From Olsenella sp. An285 (GTDB taxonomy: Bacteria > Actinomycetota > Coriobacteriia > Coriobacteriales > Atopobiaceae): a stretch of 64,000 nucleotides of DNA. Shown one piece after another: positions 29,956 to 40,778 of the stretch. The notes beneath the pieces are model-generated. The model ran no database searches and was not told the origin of the DNA. It worked only from the letters and a program-made list of their open reading frames with translations. The position numbers were made by a program, and so were the translations under genes. Positions within the stretch are counted from its first letter, which is position 1, and every line of letters starts with the position of its first letter. Location of the stretch: the NCBI RefSeq assembly GCF_002159625.1, contig NZ_NFIZ01000013.1:1-64000 (forward strand). Reading direction: 5' to 3'.

Positions 29956-30507
29956 TTACTTCTGGTAGACCTCGGGCTTGAGGATGCCGATGTAGGACAA
30001 GTTGCGGTAGCGCTCGGCAAAGTCGAGGCCGTAGCCCACGATGAACTCGTCGGGCACGTGCGCGCCCACGTAGCGCGGCTTGACCGCAGGCGCGTTGCCG
30101 GGGACGTCCTTCACGAGGAAGGCCGCGACCTCAACGGAGGCCGGACCGCGGTTCTCGAGCATGCGCATGAGGTAGGAGAGCGTGAGGCCGGAGTCGAGGA
30201 TGTCCTCGACGATGAGCACGTCGCGCCCCTCGATCTTGGTGTCGAGGTCCTTGACGATGCGCACCACGCCCGAGCTCTTGGCGCCGTCACCGTAGCTGGA
30301 GACCGCCATGAAGTCGATGCCGATGGGGCAGTCGACGGCGCGCATGAGGTCCGCCATGAAGACCACGGCGCCGCGCAGAACGGCCACGACCAGCGGGTTC
30401 TTATCGGCATAGTCCTTGGTGATCTCCGCCCCCATGCGGGCGACGATGCCCCGGATGTCCTCCTCGCTGAGCAGGATGTCCTGTACGTCGGGGTGCAGCG
30501 TCTCCAT
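29956..30507 (-). CDS. hpt: Hypoxanthine phosphoribosyltransferase
   Basis: Hpt salvages hypoxanthine/guanine using PRPP. The 183-aa protein (METLHPDVQDILLSEED) has VAVLRGAVVFMADL, the PRPP loop VLIVEDILDSGLTLSYL and the C-terminal GYGLDFAERYRNLSYIG. A GAAGGGGAG lies ahead of ATG 30507. Confidence 0.95.
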   Translation of the reverse strand: METLHPDVQDILLSEEDIRGIVARMGAEITKDYADKNPLVVAVLRGAVVFMADLMRAVDCPIGIDFMAVSSYGDGAKSSGVVRIVKDLDTKIEGRDVLIVEDILDSGLTLSYLMRMLENRGPASVEVAAFLVKDVPGNAPAVKPRYVGAHVPDEFIVGYGLDFAERYRNLSYIGILKPEVYQK

Positions 30508-30570
30508 TGCGCTCCCCTTCCCGGACGCCGCGGGGCGTCCCTCGTGACCGCTTGTCTGCATAAGGATAGC

Positions 30571-32085
30571 TCAGGAGGGGTGGGCGGCGGTAACGAGGCT
30601 CAGCTCGAGCGCCCATCTGGTGGAGGGGACGCACTTCGCGCGCTCGTCAGCCCTGAGCGGCGCCACCCAGAGGATCGCGCCCGTGGGAGACGCGTGCACG
30701 ACGGGCACGTCCGCGCGCTCGGGGCGCGGCAGGTGCGCCTCGCCCAGGAGGTCGGACAGCTTCTTTGACTGGCCGTGCATCCCCAGCGGGCAGAGCACCT
30801 CGCCCGCGCGCGGGCCGTCCACCCAGAGCCGTCCTCCCCTCATGGGGTCCACGCCGGCAGCACGCGCGTCCAGGAGGACGGACTCGCCCGCCCACTCGAG
30901 CCCGTGGGCGCGAGCGCGCGCGACGGGGTCCGTGCCCTGCGGGACCTCTACAAGACGTGCCGTGAGCACGCGGCCGTCCGGGAGCTCCAGCCGGCCGGGG
31001 ACCTCAAGCCAGCGGGCGATGGGCTCCCGGTGCGCGGACCTCGAGCGGATGCTGAGCACACCGTGCTCCACGCGGGCCTCCCCGCCCAGGGGGACGTTCA
31101 CCGCGCCCTCGCCGTCCGCGACCGCCCGCAGGACCGAGGCAACGTGCCGGGCCTCGAGCCGGGCCTCGGGAAACACGGCGAGAAGGGCCATGCGCACCAC
31201 GCGGCGCGCAACGGCCACCTCCAGGGCGGCGAGCCGCGCGGCGTCGAGCACGAGCGCGCCCTCCTTGCGGGAGCGCGTGAGGTCGCGAAGGGCGCGCGCG
31301 GCGACGGACGTGAGGTAGGCGTCCTCGTCCGAAAGGATGTCGCAGGTGGTGGCAAGACTCGAGACCACGCGCGGGTTGCGGCGCAGCGCCACGGGCATGA
31401 CCTCGTGGCGCACGTAGGCGCGCAGGTAGTGGGTGTCCGCGTTGGTGGCGTCCTCGCGCCAGACGATCCCGCGCATGCGCAGGAGGTCGCAGAGCTCCTT
31501 GTGCGTCCGGTCCAGGAGCGGGCGCACGATGCGATTGCGGCGGCGGGGTATTGATGAGAGCCCCGCGGCGCCCGAGCCGCGTATCGCGTTCATGAAGAAG
31601 GTCTCGGCACGGTCGTCCGCCGTGTGCGCGGTGAGGATGCGGGCCGCGGAGCGCGGCGTGCCAAACTCGGCGGAGAGCTCGTTCGCCAGCCGCGCCGCCT
31701 CCGCATAGCGCGCCTCGCGTCCGGCGTTCTCCACGTTGCCGTCCGCCGCAGCCGCTGCCTCGGCCACGTCCACGCGCCGGATGGTGCAGGGGATGCCGTA
31801 GCGGGCGGAGAGGTCGCGCACGAACTCCTCGTCCTCCTCGGCGTCCAGACCGCGCAGGCCGTGGTTGACGTGCAGCACGTGCAGGCGCTCGCGGGCTATG
31901 CGCGCCGTGCCGCGACCGTCGTCAATGTCCAGGCTCGAGGTGGCGGCAAGGACGAGAAGGGCCGTCGAGTCCGCGCCGCCCGAGACCATGAGCACCACCG
32001 GGGCGGCGTGCTCCTCCCCCGCCGGGCCGCCCGGCCGAGAGAAGCGCGACCTCGACGACGCGTATCTGCGGGAAACGCTTGGCAT
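30571..32085 (-). CDS. tilS: tRNA(Ile)-lysidine synthase
   Basis: TilS adds lysine to C34 of tRNA-Ile(CAU), changing it to read AUA. The 504-aa product (MPSVSRRYASSRS, GGAGGGCATC before ATG 32085) has the PP-loop SGGADSTALLVL, HVNHGLRG and ILTAHTADDRAETF, followed by a long C-terminal region with LCPLGMHGQSKKLSDLLGEA. It is divergent from the metallo-hydrolase gene, with 64 bp between starts. Confidence 0.92.
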   Translation of the reverse strand: MPSVSRRYASSRSRFSRPGGPAGEEHAAPVVLMVSGGADSTALLVLAATSSLDIDDGRGTARIARERLHVLHVNHGLRGLDAEEDEEFVRDLSARYGIPCTIRRVDVAEAAAAADGNVENAGREARYAEAARLANELSAEFGTPRSAARILTAHTADDRAETFFMNAIRGSGAAGLSSIPRRRNRIVRPLLDRTHKELCDLLRMRGIVWREDATNADTHYLRAYVRHEVMPVALRRNPRVVSSLATTCDILSDEDAYLTSVAARALRDLTRSRKEGALVLDAARLAALEVAVARRVVRMALLAVFPEARLEARHVASVLRAVADGEGAVNVPLGGEARVEHGVLSIRSRSAHREPIARWLEVPGRLELPDGRVLTARLVEVPQGTDPVARARAHGLEWAGESVLLDARAAGVDPMRGGRLWVDGPRAGEVLCPLGMHGQSKKLSDLLGEAHLPRPERADVPVVHASPTGAILWVAPLRADERAKCVPSTRWALELSLVTAAHPS

Positions 32086-32149
32086 GATGCCCTCCAGCGG
32101 CTGCGCTACTATGCTGCGAGTCAAAGTTTACGACAGCGGAGGGACCGCC

Positions 32150-32962
32150 ATGACGCCCGAGATTCACCTGCACGTCCTCGCCAGCGGCTCGAGGGGAAAC
32201 GCCGCCGTGGTCGAGGGCCCCGAGGGAAGCGTGCTCGTGGACTGCGGCATCTCCCGTCGCGCCCTTCTGGGGCGCGCGGACGAGCTGGGCGTGGACATGG
32301 GGCGCGTGACGGCGGTGCTGCTCACGCACGAGCACTCGGACCACGTGGGCGGGCTCACCGTGTTCTGCAACCACTTCGAGGGCGAGCTCCTCTGCACGGC
32401 GGGTACCGCCGGAGCGAGGAGCTACCTCACGAACCTGCCGTTCACGCTCGTGGGACACTCGGAGGTCTTCGAGCTCGCGGGCATGCGCGTCCGGACCTTC
32501 CCCACCTCGCACGACGTGGCGGACCCCATGGGCTTTCGCTTCTCCACGGCAGGTGACGCGCTCGGCTTCTGCACGGACACGGGGGAGCTGGGGCCCGAGG
32601 CGCTGGACGCCCTCGCCGACGTGCGAATCCTCGCGCTGGAGTCCAACCACGACGCGCGCATGCTCGCCACGGGGGACTACCCCGGCCACCTCAAGGCTCG
32701 CGTGGCGGGCCCCACCGGCCATCTCTCCAACGAGCAGGCGGCCGAGGCGCTCCGCGCCCTTGTGGGGGATGACACGGAGACCGTGGTTGCCATGCACCTC
32801 TCGCAGGAGAACAACCGGCCGAGCCTCTGCGTGCGCACGCTCGCGGAGGCGGTGGGCGCCGAGGTCGTGACCGGCGACGACGGTCGCCCCGAGGCGCGCA
32901 CTCCCGACGGGCACCTCTCGATCTGCTGCGCCGCCCAGGACTGGCCGCTCAGCGTGTGGTAA
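32150..32962 (+). CDS. WalJ/YycJ-type metallo-beta-lactamase-fold hydrolase
   Basis: The 270-aa protein starts at ATG 32150 with GGAGGGACC upstream. ASGSRGNAAVVEG and LLTHEHSDHVGGL (H-x-H-x-D-H metal ligands) match the WalJ group, proposed to be a 5'-3' exonuclease or a wall-signalling partner in firmicutes; the SHDVADPMGF segment adds another metal ligand. No walRK genes are near. Confidence 0.88.
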   Translation: MTPEIHLHVLASGSRGNAAVVEGPEGSVLVDCGISRRALLGRADELGVDMGRVTAVLLTHEHSDHVGGLTVFCNHFEGELLCTAGTAGARSYLTNLPFTLVGHSEVFELAGMRVRTFPTSHDVADPMGFRFSTAGDALGFCTDTGELGPEALDALADVRILALESNHDARMLATGDYPGHLKARVAGPTGHLSNEQAAEALRALVGDDTETVVAMHLSQENNRPSLCVRTLAEAVGAEVVTGDDGRPEARTPDGHLSICCAAQDWPLSVW

Positions 32963-32964
32963 CC

Positions 32965-32999
32965 GGGACAGGGTGACGGTACCCCCCGTCCCCCTGTCC
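32965..32999. repeat. Intergenic inverted repeat after walJ-like gene
   Basis: GGGACAGGGTGACGG and CCGTCCCCCTGTCC pair with one mismatch. It starts 3 bp after the stop. With the neighbouring hsp20 terminator it forms the convergent boundary. Confidence 0.8.
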
Positions 33000-33032
33000 A
33001 AAAAGCGGGCCGACGCCCTGCGGCGCCGGCCC
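33000..33032 (-). terminator. hsp20 intrinsic terminator
   Basis: A GGGCCG/CGGCCC stem (33007-33032, with internal GCC/GGC pairing) is followed on the minus strand by five T (33000-33004). This is a good intrinsic terminator shape for hsp20, whose stop is at 33065. Confidence 0.75.
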
Positions 33033-33035
33033 AAC

Positions 33036-33064
33036 GTGACAGTTTGACCTGAGCAATCTGTCAA
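33036..33064. repeat. TGACAG-GACCTGAGC inverted repeat, copy 1
   Basis: TGACAGTTTG faces CAATCTGTCA around the core GACCTGAGC. It abuts the hsp20 stop codon directly. A second copy with the same core lies at 61483-61513, also touching a stop. Confidence 0.85.
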
Positions 33065-33496
33065 CTAGTCGATGGAGACCTTGGTGACGTTGGCCTTCTC
33101 CTGCTGCTTGGGGACGTTCACGGTGAGAACGCCGCCCTCGAGCTTGGCGGAGAGGCCGGCGACGGCCGCGTCCTTGAGGTAGACGCCGCGCGTGGCGCTC
33201 CAGTCGGAAGTCTCCTTGTAGAGGTAGTTCTTGCCCTTCTCCTCCTCGGTCTCCTTCTTCTCGACGGAGATGGAGAGACGACCCTCGTTGAGCTCGACGT
33301 CGATCTCCTCGCGCTTGACGCCCGGGAGCTCCGCGGAGACCACGTACTTGTCGCCCGCGTCCTCGACGTTCATCTTGAAGCTGCTGGCGGTGGAGGAGAG
33401 CGGTGCGAAGGGCGCGTCGAAGAAGCTGTCCAGCGCGTCAAACGGCCAGTTGCGAAGCGCGCGAGAGTAACGATCGTAGGGAACCATGCTTGCCAT
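33065..33496 (-). CDS. Small heat shock protein Hsp20 family
   Basis: This alpha-crystallin-type holdase chaperone binds unfolding proteins. The 143-aa product (MASMVPYDRYSR, AAGGAG 8 nt before ATG 33496) has the conserved core from FKMNVEDAGDKYVVSAELPGVKREEI through SISVEKKETEEE to GGVLTVNVPKQ (the G-x-L-x-V-x-V motif shape). It carries the shared heat-shock operator upstream. Confidence 0.93.
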   Translation of the reverse strand: MASMVPYDRYSRALRNWPFDALDSFFDAPFAPLSSTASSFKMNVEDAGDKYVVSAELPGVKREEIDVELNEGRLSISVEKKETEEEKGKNYLYKETSDWSATRGVYLKDAAVAGLSAKLEGGVLTVNVPKQQEKANVTKVSID

Positions 33497-33552
33497 AGTG
33501 ACCACTCCTTCTGTTGTGCGGCGCCTGGGTGGCGCCTGTCGTTCATAGGTAG

Positions 33553-33645
33553 TTGTTCCCCGCCAGCTCGGCTTTATTCACTCGATGCCTATTTTTCTGA
33601 GCGACATATACTCACCATATCTAAGTGTCTTTGGCTTAGATATGG
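33553..33645 (-). promoter_or_regulatory. hsp20 promoter with heat-shock operator and conserved leader
   Basis: The operator is a perfect dyad, CCATATCTAAG and CTTAGATATGG (33615-33645), with a 9-nt centre. The candidate -10 TATATG (minus strand) lies at 33605-33610. A leader block at 33553-33576 (minus strand, TAAAGCC...GGGGAACAA) matches 19 of 24 bases in the clpB leader. The same half-site arrangement occurs at clpB and dnaK. The dyad also lies upstream of the plus-strand gene at 33766. Confidence 0.65.
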
Positions 33646-33765
33646 CAAACGAAAACGCTCTTTGGTTTCCTGCGGTTTGAGATATTCGCCTTTGGAGAAG
33701 CGACATAACGCGGTCCTGCTCTATCATGTGGCCGTTGCTGTTTGTAATCGCTACCGGAGGCAGGC

Positions 33766-34200
33766 ATGGCCAACGAGACCGATCAGGAGCGCGCCGTAAC
33801 GGAATCCCCCTCCGCACCGGAGTCCGGGGCTGCCCCGGCACCGGCGCCCTACGTGCGCCAGCGTCCCCCGCACCGCACCGTCGAGCCCATCGACGACCTT
33901 GCCGAGGACGAGGAGGCCAGCATCCCGGTGACGCACGACTCGGGCTACACCGTCCGCGGAAGCGCCCTCTCGGGCCGCGCCTACAAGCGGTCGCGCGCGG
34001 AGGGAAAGCAGCTGAGGCGGGACCTCCACTACGGTCAGTACCTCGAGATTCCCAAGGGCAGGCGCGACATCTTCGTCTCTCGCGAGCGCAAGACGCGCGT
34101 GAAGACGTTCATCGCGCTCGTGGCCGTGCTGGCGCTTCTGGCCGTGGTCGCCTACTTTGCCTGGGGCTACATGCAGACCAACTGGGGCTCCACCGGCTAG
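33766..34200 (+). CDS. C-terminal single-pass membrane protein, unknown
   Basis: The 144-aa protein (ATG 33766, GGAGGC upstream) has a charged Pro/Glu N-terminus, a basic segment RGSALSGRAYKRSRAEGKQLRRD, then a membrane helix at about 113-133 (TFIALVAVLALLAVVAYFAWGY) and ends QTNWGSTG. It is predicted as N-in with a short outside tail. I do not recognise a family. It diverges from hsp20. Confidence 0.75.
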   Translation: MANETDQERAVTESPSAPESGAAPAPAPYVRQRPPHRTVEPIDDLAEDEEASIPVTHDSGYTVRGSALSGRAYKRSRAEGKQLRRDLHYGQYLEIPKGRRDIFVSRERKTRVKTFIALVAVLALLAVVAYFAWGYMQTNWGSTG

Positions 34201-34273
34201 GCCCGCGCGCAGGAGGGGCTGGCGAGAAGAACGGGCGAGAAGAGCGACCGCCCGGCGCCCCCCGTGTGCCGCG

Positions 34274-34420
34274 CTACGACCAGGGGTCGCGCTCGAAGAG
34301 CGGCTCTGGGTCGGGGCGCCTGTCCGAGTAGGGGTCGTACCCGTCGTCGTCCTCGTTCTCGGGACGGACGAACTCGTCGTCCGTCGTGGCGCCCTGCTTC
34401 TTCTCCGGCTTCTTGTCCAT
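34274..34420 (-). CDS. Small acidic ORF, 48 aa
   Basis: ATG 34420 lies 5 bp after the PASTA-protein stop (overlapping GGGGTGA ribosome site), so it is translationally coupled. The peptide MDKKPEKKQGATTDDEF... ends in DPYSDRRPDPEP and FERDPWS. Its low Leu/Ala, Asp-rich composition and non-random length argue for a real gene. Function is unknown; it may belong to the PASTA protein's operon. Confidence 0.6.
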   Translation of the reverse strand: MDKKPEKKQGATTDDEFVRPENEDDDGYDPYSDRRPDPEPLFERDPWS

Positions 34421-34425
34421 GACGA

Positions 34426-36156
34426 TCACCCCGTGTACTGGTCGATGTAAGCAATGTAGTCGCAGACGGAGCCCCCGAAGGGTCTCAGGTCGACCGCCTC
34501 GAAGTGGGAGGTCGGCGCGGCGAGCGCCACCACGCGCGTGACCTCGTCGTAGCCGCCAATGATGACGGCCCAGGTGTAGCCGCCCTGGCGTCCGTAGCCG
34601 CAGATGAAGTGACGGTTGGGCTCGGGCTCCTCTTCGGGGGCCTCCTCGGCGTCCTTCTCGTCCTCCGCGTCCTTCTCGTCTTCTGCGGCCTCCTGGGCGT
34701 CAGGCCGCTCCTCCTCGGAGCCCTCCTCGGACTCCGGCTCCGGCACAGGCTCGGGCTCCGGCATCACGATGTCGTCCTGCGTGCAGGTGTCCAGCAGCCC
34801 GTCGAGCCCGCAGGCGGCCATGACCGCTCGCACGCCGGACTCGTTCTCGACGGCCGCCCCCTCGGGGAGCGTTCCGGAGGAGAACGCATAGCGCACGCCG
34901 CCCACGCCCGCCCCCGTGGCGAGCACGTCGGCCTGCGAGCCTCCCGCGTAGTGACCGGTCTCGGGCTCGTTGGTCAGCCGCAGAAGCTCCCCGGACTCAC
35001 CGGTGTACGCCACGTTGGCGTTGCCCCCGGACGCGTAGATCTCGCCGTAGCTCAGGACGAAGCCCTCCTCGTCAAGGTATCCGGGCAGCGCCTGGGGAAC
35101 GGCGTCGAAGTAGGCCAGGAGGTCGTACGGGTCGCTCGGGAGCGGGGTCGCCACGCTCAGGACAATCGTCGCGCCCGGCTCGACCTCGGCGCCCACGCCC
35201 GGGTTCGCTTGGACCACGCTGTTTGCCCGCGCATCCGAGCGGACGTAGGTGACGCTGGAGGCAAGGCCGCCGGAGGAGAGCCGCTCCTGGGCCTCGTCAA
35301 GCGGGAGCCCCAGCACGTCGGGCACGGTGTAGGCGCGCGCGACCACGAGGGAGATCTGGTCCTCCGGGCGGAAGGGCTCGCCCTCCGCCGGGTCCACCGC
35401 AAGGACGGTGCCCGCCGCCTCGTCGGAGTTCTGGTAGGAGATGGAGATGCTCTGGGCGCCGGCCTCGTTGAGGGCGTCCTGGGCGTCCCGCACGTCCATG
35501 CCCACCACCTGCGGGACGGTGCGCTGCACCGCCACCCCCAGCGTGACGCCCTCCGTCGGGTCCGCGCGCGTGCCCTCCAGCGGCATGCAGGTGAGGACCG
35601 TGTCGATGGCGTCGTCCGCCGGCACGGGCTCGATGCTCACCACGAAGCCGAGCGCCTCCAGCGCGCGCACCGCCTCCCCCTGCGTCTTGCCCACCACGGC
35701 CGGGATGGTCTTGCCGCCCCAGATCTCCTGGTCGTAGGTGTACCAGGCAATGCCTCCCGCCACGGCGAGAAGAACGACCACCAGCAGCGCCACCGCCCAG
35801 CGCGGCAGGCGCCTCCTGCGCTCGGGCAGACTCTGCACGGGCGACTCTATGGTGACGGGCGCCTGGGCCGACGCGAGGTCCTCGATGGAGGCGGGAGCGT
35901 AGTAGGGGCTGTCCATCACGTCGAGGCCGTCGGGCGCCGTCTCGGGCGCCGCGGCAGCTCGCGAGGAGGGGACCACGATGGTGGGGAGGTCGTCGGGGGC
36001 GACGGCGCGGGTCTCGGCGGCGTCCGCCAGCTGCGTGGCGTCCGGGTCCGTCTCGGGTCCGGCCAGGCGCGTGGCGTCCGGGTCTGCGCCGGGCTGCTCC
36101 TCCGGCGGCAGGGAGACGGTCGCATCCGGGAGGTTCTTCTCGTCCTGAGCCGCCAT
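34426..36156 (-). CDS. PASTA-domain membrane protein without a kinase domain
   Basis: The 576-aa protein has a 119-residue cytoplasmic tail, one membrane helix (about 120-139) and three PASTA repeats (starting near IPAVVGKTQG, VPQVVGMDVR and VPDVLGLPLD), then a globular C-terminal region with an acidic Glu/Asp/Pro linker. PASTA domains bind peptidoglycan fragments, usually as the sensor of Ser/Thr kinases such as PknB. Here the kinase is absent. The tail has two DPDAT-(R/Q)-LA motifs that resemble kinase/FHA recognition sites. Confidence 0.85.
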   Translation of the reverse strand: MAAQDEKNLPDATVSLPPEEQPGADPDATRLAGPETDPDATQLADAAETRAVAPDDLPTIVVPSSRAAAAPETAPDGLDVMDSPYYAPASIEDLASAQAPVTIESPVQSLPERRRRLPRWAVALLVVVLLAVAGGIAWYTYDQEIWGGKTIPAVVGKTQGEAVRALEALGFVVSIEPVPADDAIDTVLTCMPLEGTRADPTEGVTLGVAVQRTVPQVVGMDVRDAQDALNEAGAQSISISYQNSDEAAGTVLAVDPAEGEPFRPEDQISLVVARAYTVPDVLGLPLDEAQERLSSGGLASSVTYVRSDARANSVVQANPGVGAEVEPGATIVLSVATPLPSDPYDLLAYFDAVPQALPGYLDEEGFVLSYGEIYASGGNANVAYTGESGELLRLTNEPETGHYAGGSQADVLATGAGVGGVRYAFSSGTLPEGAAVENESGVRAVMAACGLDGLLDTCTQDDIVMPEPEPVPEPESEEGSEEERPDAQEAAEDEKDAEDEKDAEEAPEEEPEPNRHFICGYGRQGGYTWAVIIGGYDEVTRVVALAAPTSHFEAVDLRPFGGSVCDYIAYIDQYTG

Positions 36157-36197
36157 GCTGCCCCCAACCTGTCGTTGAACGTACCCCTATCGTACCG

Positions 36198-36234
36198 AAA
36201 AAAGGGGGCGAGGGAACTACCTCCCTCGCCCCCT
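36198..36234 (-). terminator. clpB intrinsic terminator
   Basis: A perfect 13-bp stem (AGGGGGCGAGGGA with TCCCTCGCCCCCT, 36203-36234) is followed on the minus strand by a six-T tract at 36198-36203. It lies 17 bp past the clpB stop. Confidence 0.9.
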
Positions 36235-36251
36235 GAAAGATCTGCGACGCG

Positions 36252-38921
<2,670 letters not shown>

Positions 38922-38961
38922 GGTTGCCCCCTTCTTGGGTTTCGTTGTTTATCAACGTCTA

Positions 38962-39015
38962 TTGTTCCCCGGGAGCTGGGGCTTATACGCAAATCTAAGC
39001 GTATACATAGTAGAT
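38962..39015 (-). promoter_or_regulatory. clpB promoter with heat-shock operator and conserved leader
   Basis: CTTAGAT (minus strand, 38993-38999) with the opposing half ATCTACT at 39009-39015 and a 9-nt centre matches the hsp20 operator geometry. A -10 TATAAG at 38982-38987 follows 5 bp later. The leader 38962-38985 (minus strand, TAAGCCCCAGC...GGGGAACAA) resembles that of hsp20. Confidence 0.6.
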
Positions 39016-39095
39016 TTTCTGCGTGCTGGCGAGAAGGACGAACGGGGGCGCTGGCGGCGAGGGCCTCCATGCGCGACCCACCTCGGCAACTTCCA

Positions 39096-39205
39096 TTTTT
39101 CTGTACATTGTCAGCCCTTCTCGAGTGGGCGAGAAGAACGGTGCCCTTTTGAGCTGGCAATATATGTTATTGAACTTCTTCAGCCGAGCGCAATATACAG
39201 AAAAA
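39096..39205. mobile_element. 110-bp inverted-repeat unit between clpB and hspR
   Basis: TTTTTCTGTACATTG (39096-39110) and CAATATACAGAAAAA (39191-39205) are inverted copies (14 of 15). The interior is AT-rich (GGCAATATATGTTATTG) and has an extra CTTCTCG/CGAGAAG hairpin. With the clpB promoter this accounts for most of the 350-bp gap. I see no ORF in it. Confidence 0.5.
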
Positions 39206-39271
39206 CGAGAGAACGGGGCAGCAGGAGGGACGGGCGCACTTACGAATCGCAGCTCGTTCGATGGCGCGCCG

Positions 39272-39736
39272 CTACCCCTCGTTCTTCTCGCTAGGCGCGC
39301 CGTTGAGAAGGAGGCGGCGCATGACCTGCTCGGGGCTTCCCTGCCCGTCGTAGCGGGCGAGCGCGGTAATCTTCTCCTGCATGCGGAACTCGTGGACCTC
39401 GTCCTCAAGCTGACGCACGCGGCGGCGCAGCTCCTCGAGCTCGTCCTCGCGCTCGAGCATGCGCTCGCGCATGTCGAGGATGCGCACCACGCCGGCGAGG
39501 TTGATGCCCTCGTCCGTGAGCTTGGAGATGAGGTTCAGCCGGTCGATGTCCGACTGGGAGTAGAGGCGCGTGTTGCCGCGCGAGCGCCCGGGCGTCACGA
39601 GACCCTTCTGCTCGTAGACGCGCAGGGTCTGCGGGTGCATGCCCGTGAGCTCGGCGGCAACGCTGATCATGTAGAGAGGCTTGTTGCGGTCCGACCCGCG
39701 GCCGGGCTCCCTTCCCTCGCTATCGCTTCGCGCCAT
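39272..39736 (-). CDS. hspR: MerR-family heat-shock repressor HspR
   Basis: HspR represses dnaK operons in actinobacteria. The 154-aa protein ([12 protein letters not shown], overlapping dnaJ by 17 nt) has the MerR helix-turn-helix ([33 protein letters not shown]), [13 protein letters not shown] and a leucine-rich coiled coil. It is the last gene of the dnaK-grpE-dnaJ operon and would autoregulate it. The operators described at dnaK, clpB and hsp20 are its candidate targets. Confidence 0.93.
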   Translation of the reverse strand: MARSDSEGREPGRGSDRNKPLYMISVAAELTGMHPQTLRVYEQKGLVTPGRSRGNTRLYSQSDIDRLNLISKLTDEGINLAGVVRILDMRERMLEREDELEELRRRVRQLEDEVHEFRMQEKITALARYDGQGSPEQVMRRLLLNGAPSEKNEG

Positions 39737-40688
39737 AGCGGCTGACCTCCTCGCGGTAGTCGCGCGCGTCGTCGGCGCGCAGGGCCTCGAGCGCCTCGCG
39801 CTCCTGCTTGGTGAGCAGCGTGGGCACCTTCACGCGCACGGTCACGTAGAGCGCGCCGCGAGAGCCCTTGCGCTTGACATTGGGGGCTCCCAGGTCGCGG
39901 AAGCGGAAGGTCTTTCCGTCCTGCGTGCCGGCGGGCACCTTGAGGCGGACCTCCGTGCCGTCGGGCGTGGGCACCTCCACGGTGGCGCCGAGCGCGGCCT
40001 CGTACATGCTGATGGGCAGGTCCATGCGAACGTCCGCGCCGTCGCGCTTGAAGAGCGGGTGCTCGGCCACGTGCGTGGTGATCACGAGGTCGCCACGGTC
40101 GCCGCCGTTGGTGCCGTACTCGCCGCGGCCGCGGTAGCGCAGCTTGCCGCCGTCCACCGCACCCGCCGGGATCTTAATCGTGAGCGTCTGCTCCTCGCCC
40201 GTGGAGGGCACGCGGTAGGTTGCCTTGCGGGTTGCCCCTCGGAAGGCCTCCTCCGCCGTAACGTCCACGGACATGGTGAGGTCGCTGCCCTTGGTGGGGC
40301 GGTTGCTCGCGGCGCGCGCGCCGGCGGCCCCGCCAAAGATGGACGAGAAGTCAAAGCCGCCGAAGCCGCCCTCGCCGCGCATGTTGTTGAAGATGTCGGA
40401 CCAGTCGCCGCCCACGTTGGTGGTGTAGGTGTAGCGGCCGCGCCCGCCCGAGCCGCCAAAATCGGCCCCGGGGATGCCGCCGAACATGAGCAGCTGGTCG
40501 TACTCGCGGCGCTTCTGGGGGTCGGAGAGGGTGGTATACGCCTCGCTAACCTCCTTGAACTTGGCCTCGTCCCCGCCGGCGTCCGGGTGGTACTTCGCGG
40601 CGAGCTTGCGGAAGGCCTTCTTTATCTCGTCGTCAGAGGCGTCGCGCTTGACGCCCAGTACGTCGTAGTAGCTTCGCTTGTTTGCCAT
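39720..40688 (-). CDS. dnaJ: DnaJ/CbpA-type J-domain co-chaperone lacking the zinc finger
   Basis: The 322-aa protein has the J domain ([33 protein letters not shown] with HPD), a Gly/Phe-rich linker (residues about 70-110) and C-terminal substrate domains ([30 protein letters not shown]). The four C-x-x-C-x-G-x-G zinc repeats are absent, so it is type II. No second dnaJ is in the window. Confidence 0.93.
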   Translation of the reverse strand: MANKRSYYDVLGVKRDASDDEIKKAFRKLAAKYHPDAGGDEAKFKEVSEAYTTLSDPQKRREYDQLLMFGGIPGADFGGSGGRGRYTYTTNVGGDWSDIFNNMRGEGGFGGFDFSSIFGGAAGARAASNRPTKGSDLTMSVDVTAEEAFRGATRKATYRVPSTGEEQTLTIKIPAGAVDGGKLRYRGRGEYGTNGGDRGDLVITTHVAEHPLFKRDGADVRMDLPISMYEAALGATVEVPTPDGTEVRLKVPAGTQDGKTFRFRDLGAPNVKRKGSRGALYVTVRVKVPTLLTKQEREALEALRADDARDYREEVSRYGAKR

Positions 40689-40711
40689 GTCGCACGAGCC
40701 TCCTTTCTGTT

Positions 40712-40776
40712 AGTTGGGGACAGTCCCCAATTCACATAAAACTTTTGTGCAAATTGGGGACTGTCCCCAATTTGCA
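40712..40776. repeat. Tandem double-hairpin repeat between grpE and dnaJ
   Basis: Two dyads, TTGGGGACAGTCCCCAA (40714-40730) and TGCAAATTGGGGA-CTG-TCCCCAATTTGCA (40748-40776), are joined by CACATAAAACTTTTGTG, itself an inverted pair. The 65-bp unit is very similar to that at 58759-58829. It lies inside the dnaK operon between grpE and dnaJ. Confidence 0.88.
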
Positions 40777-40778
40777 GA

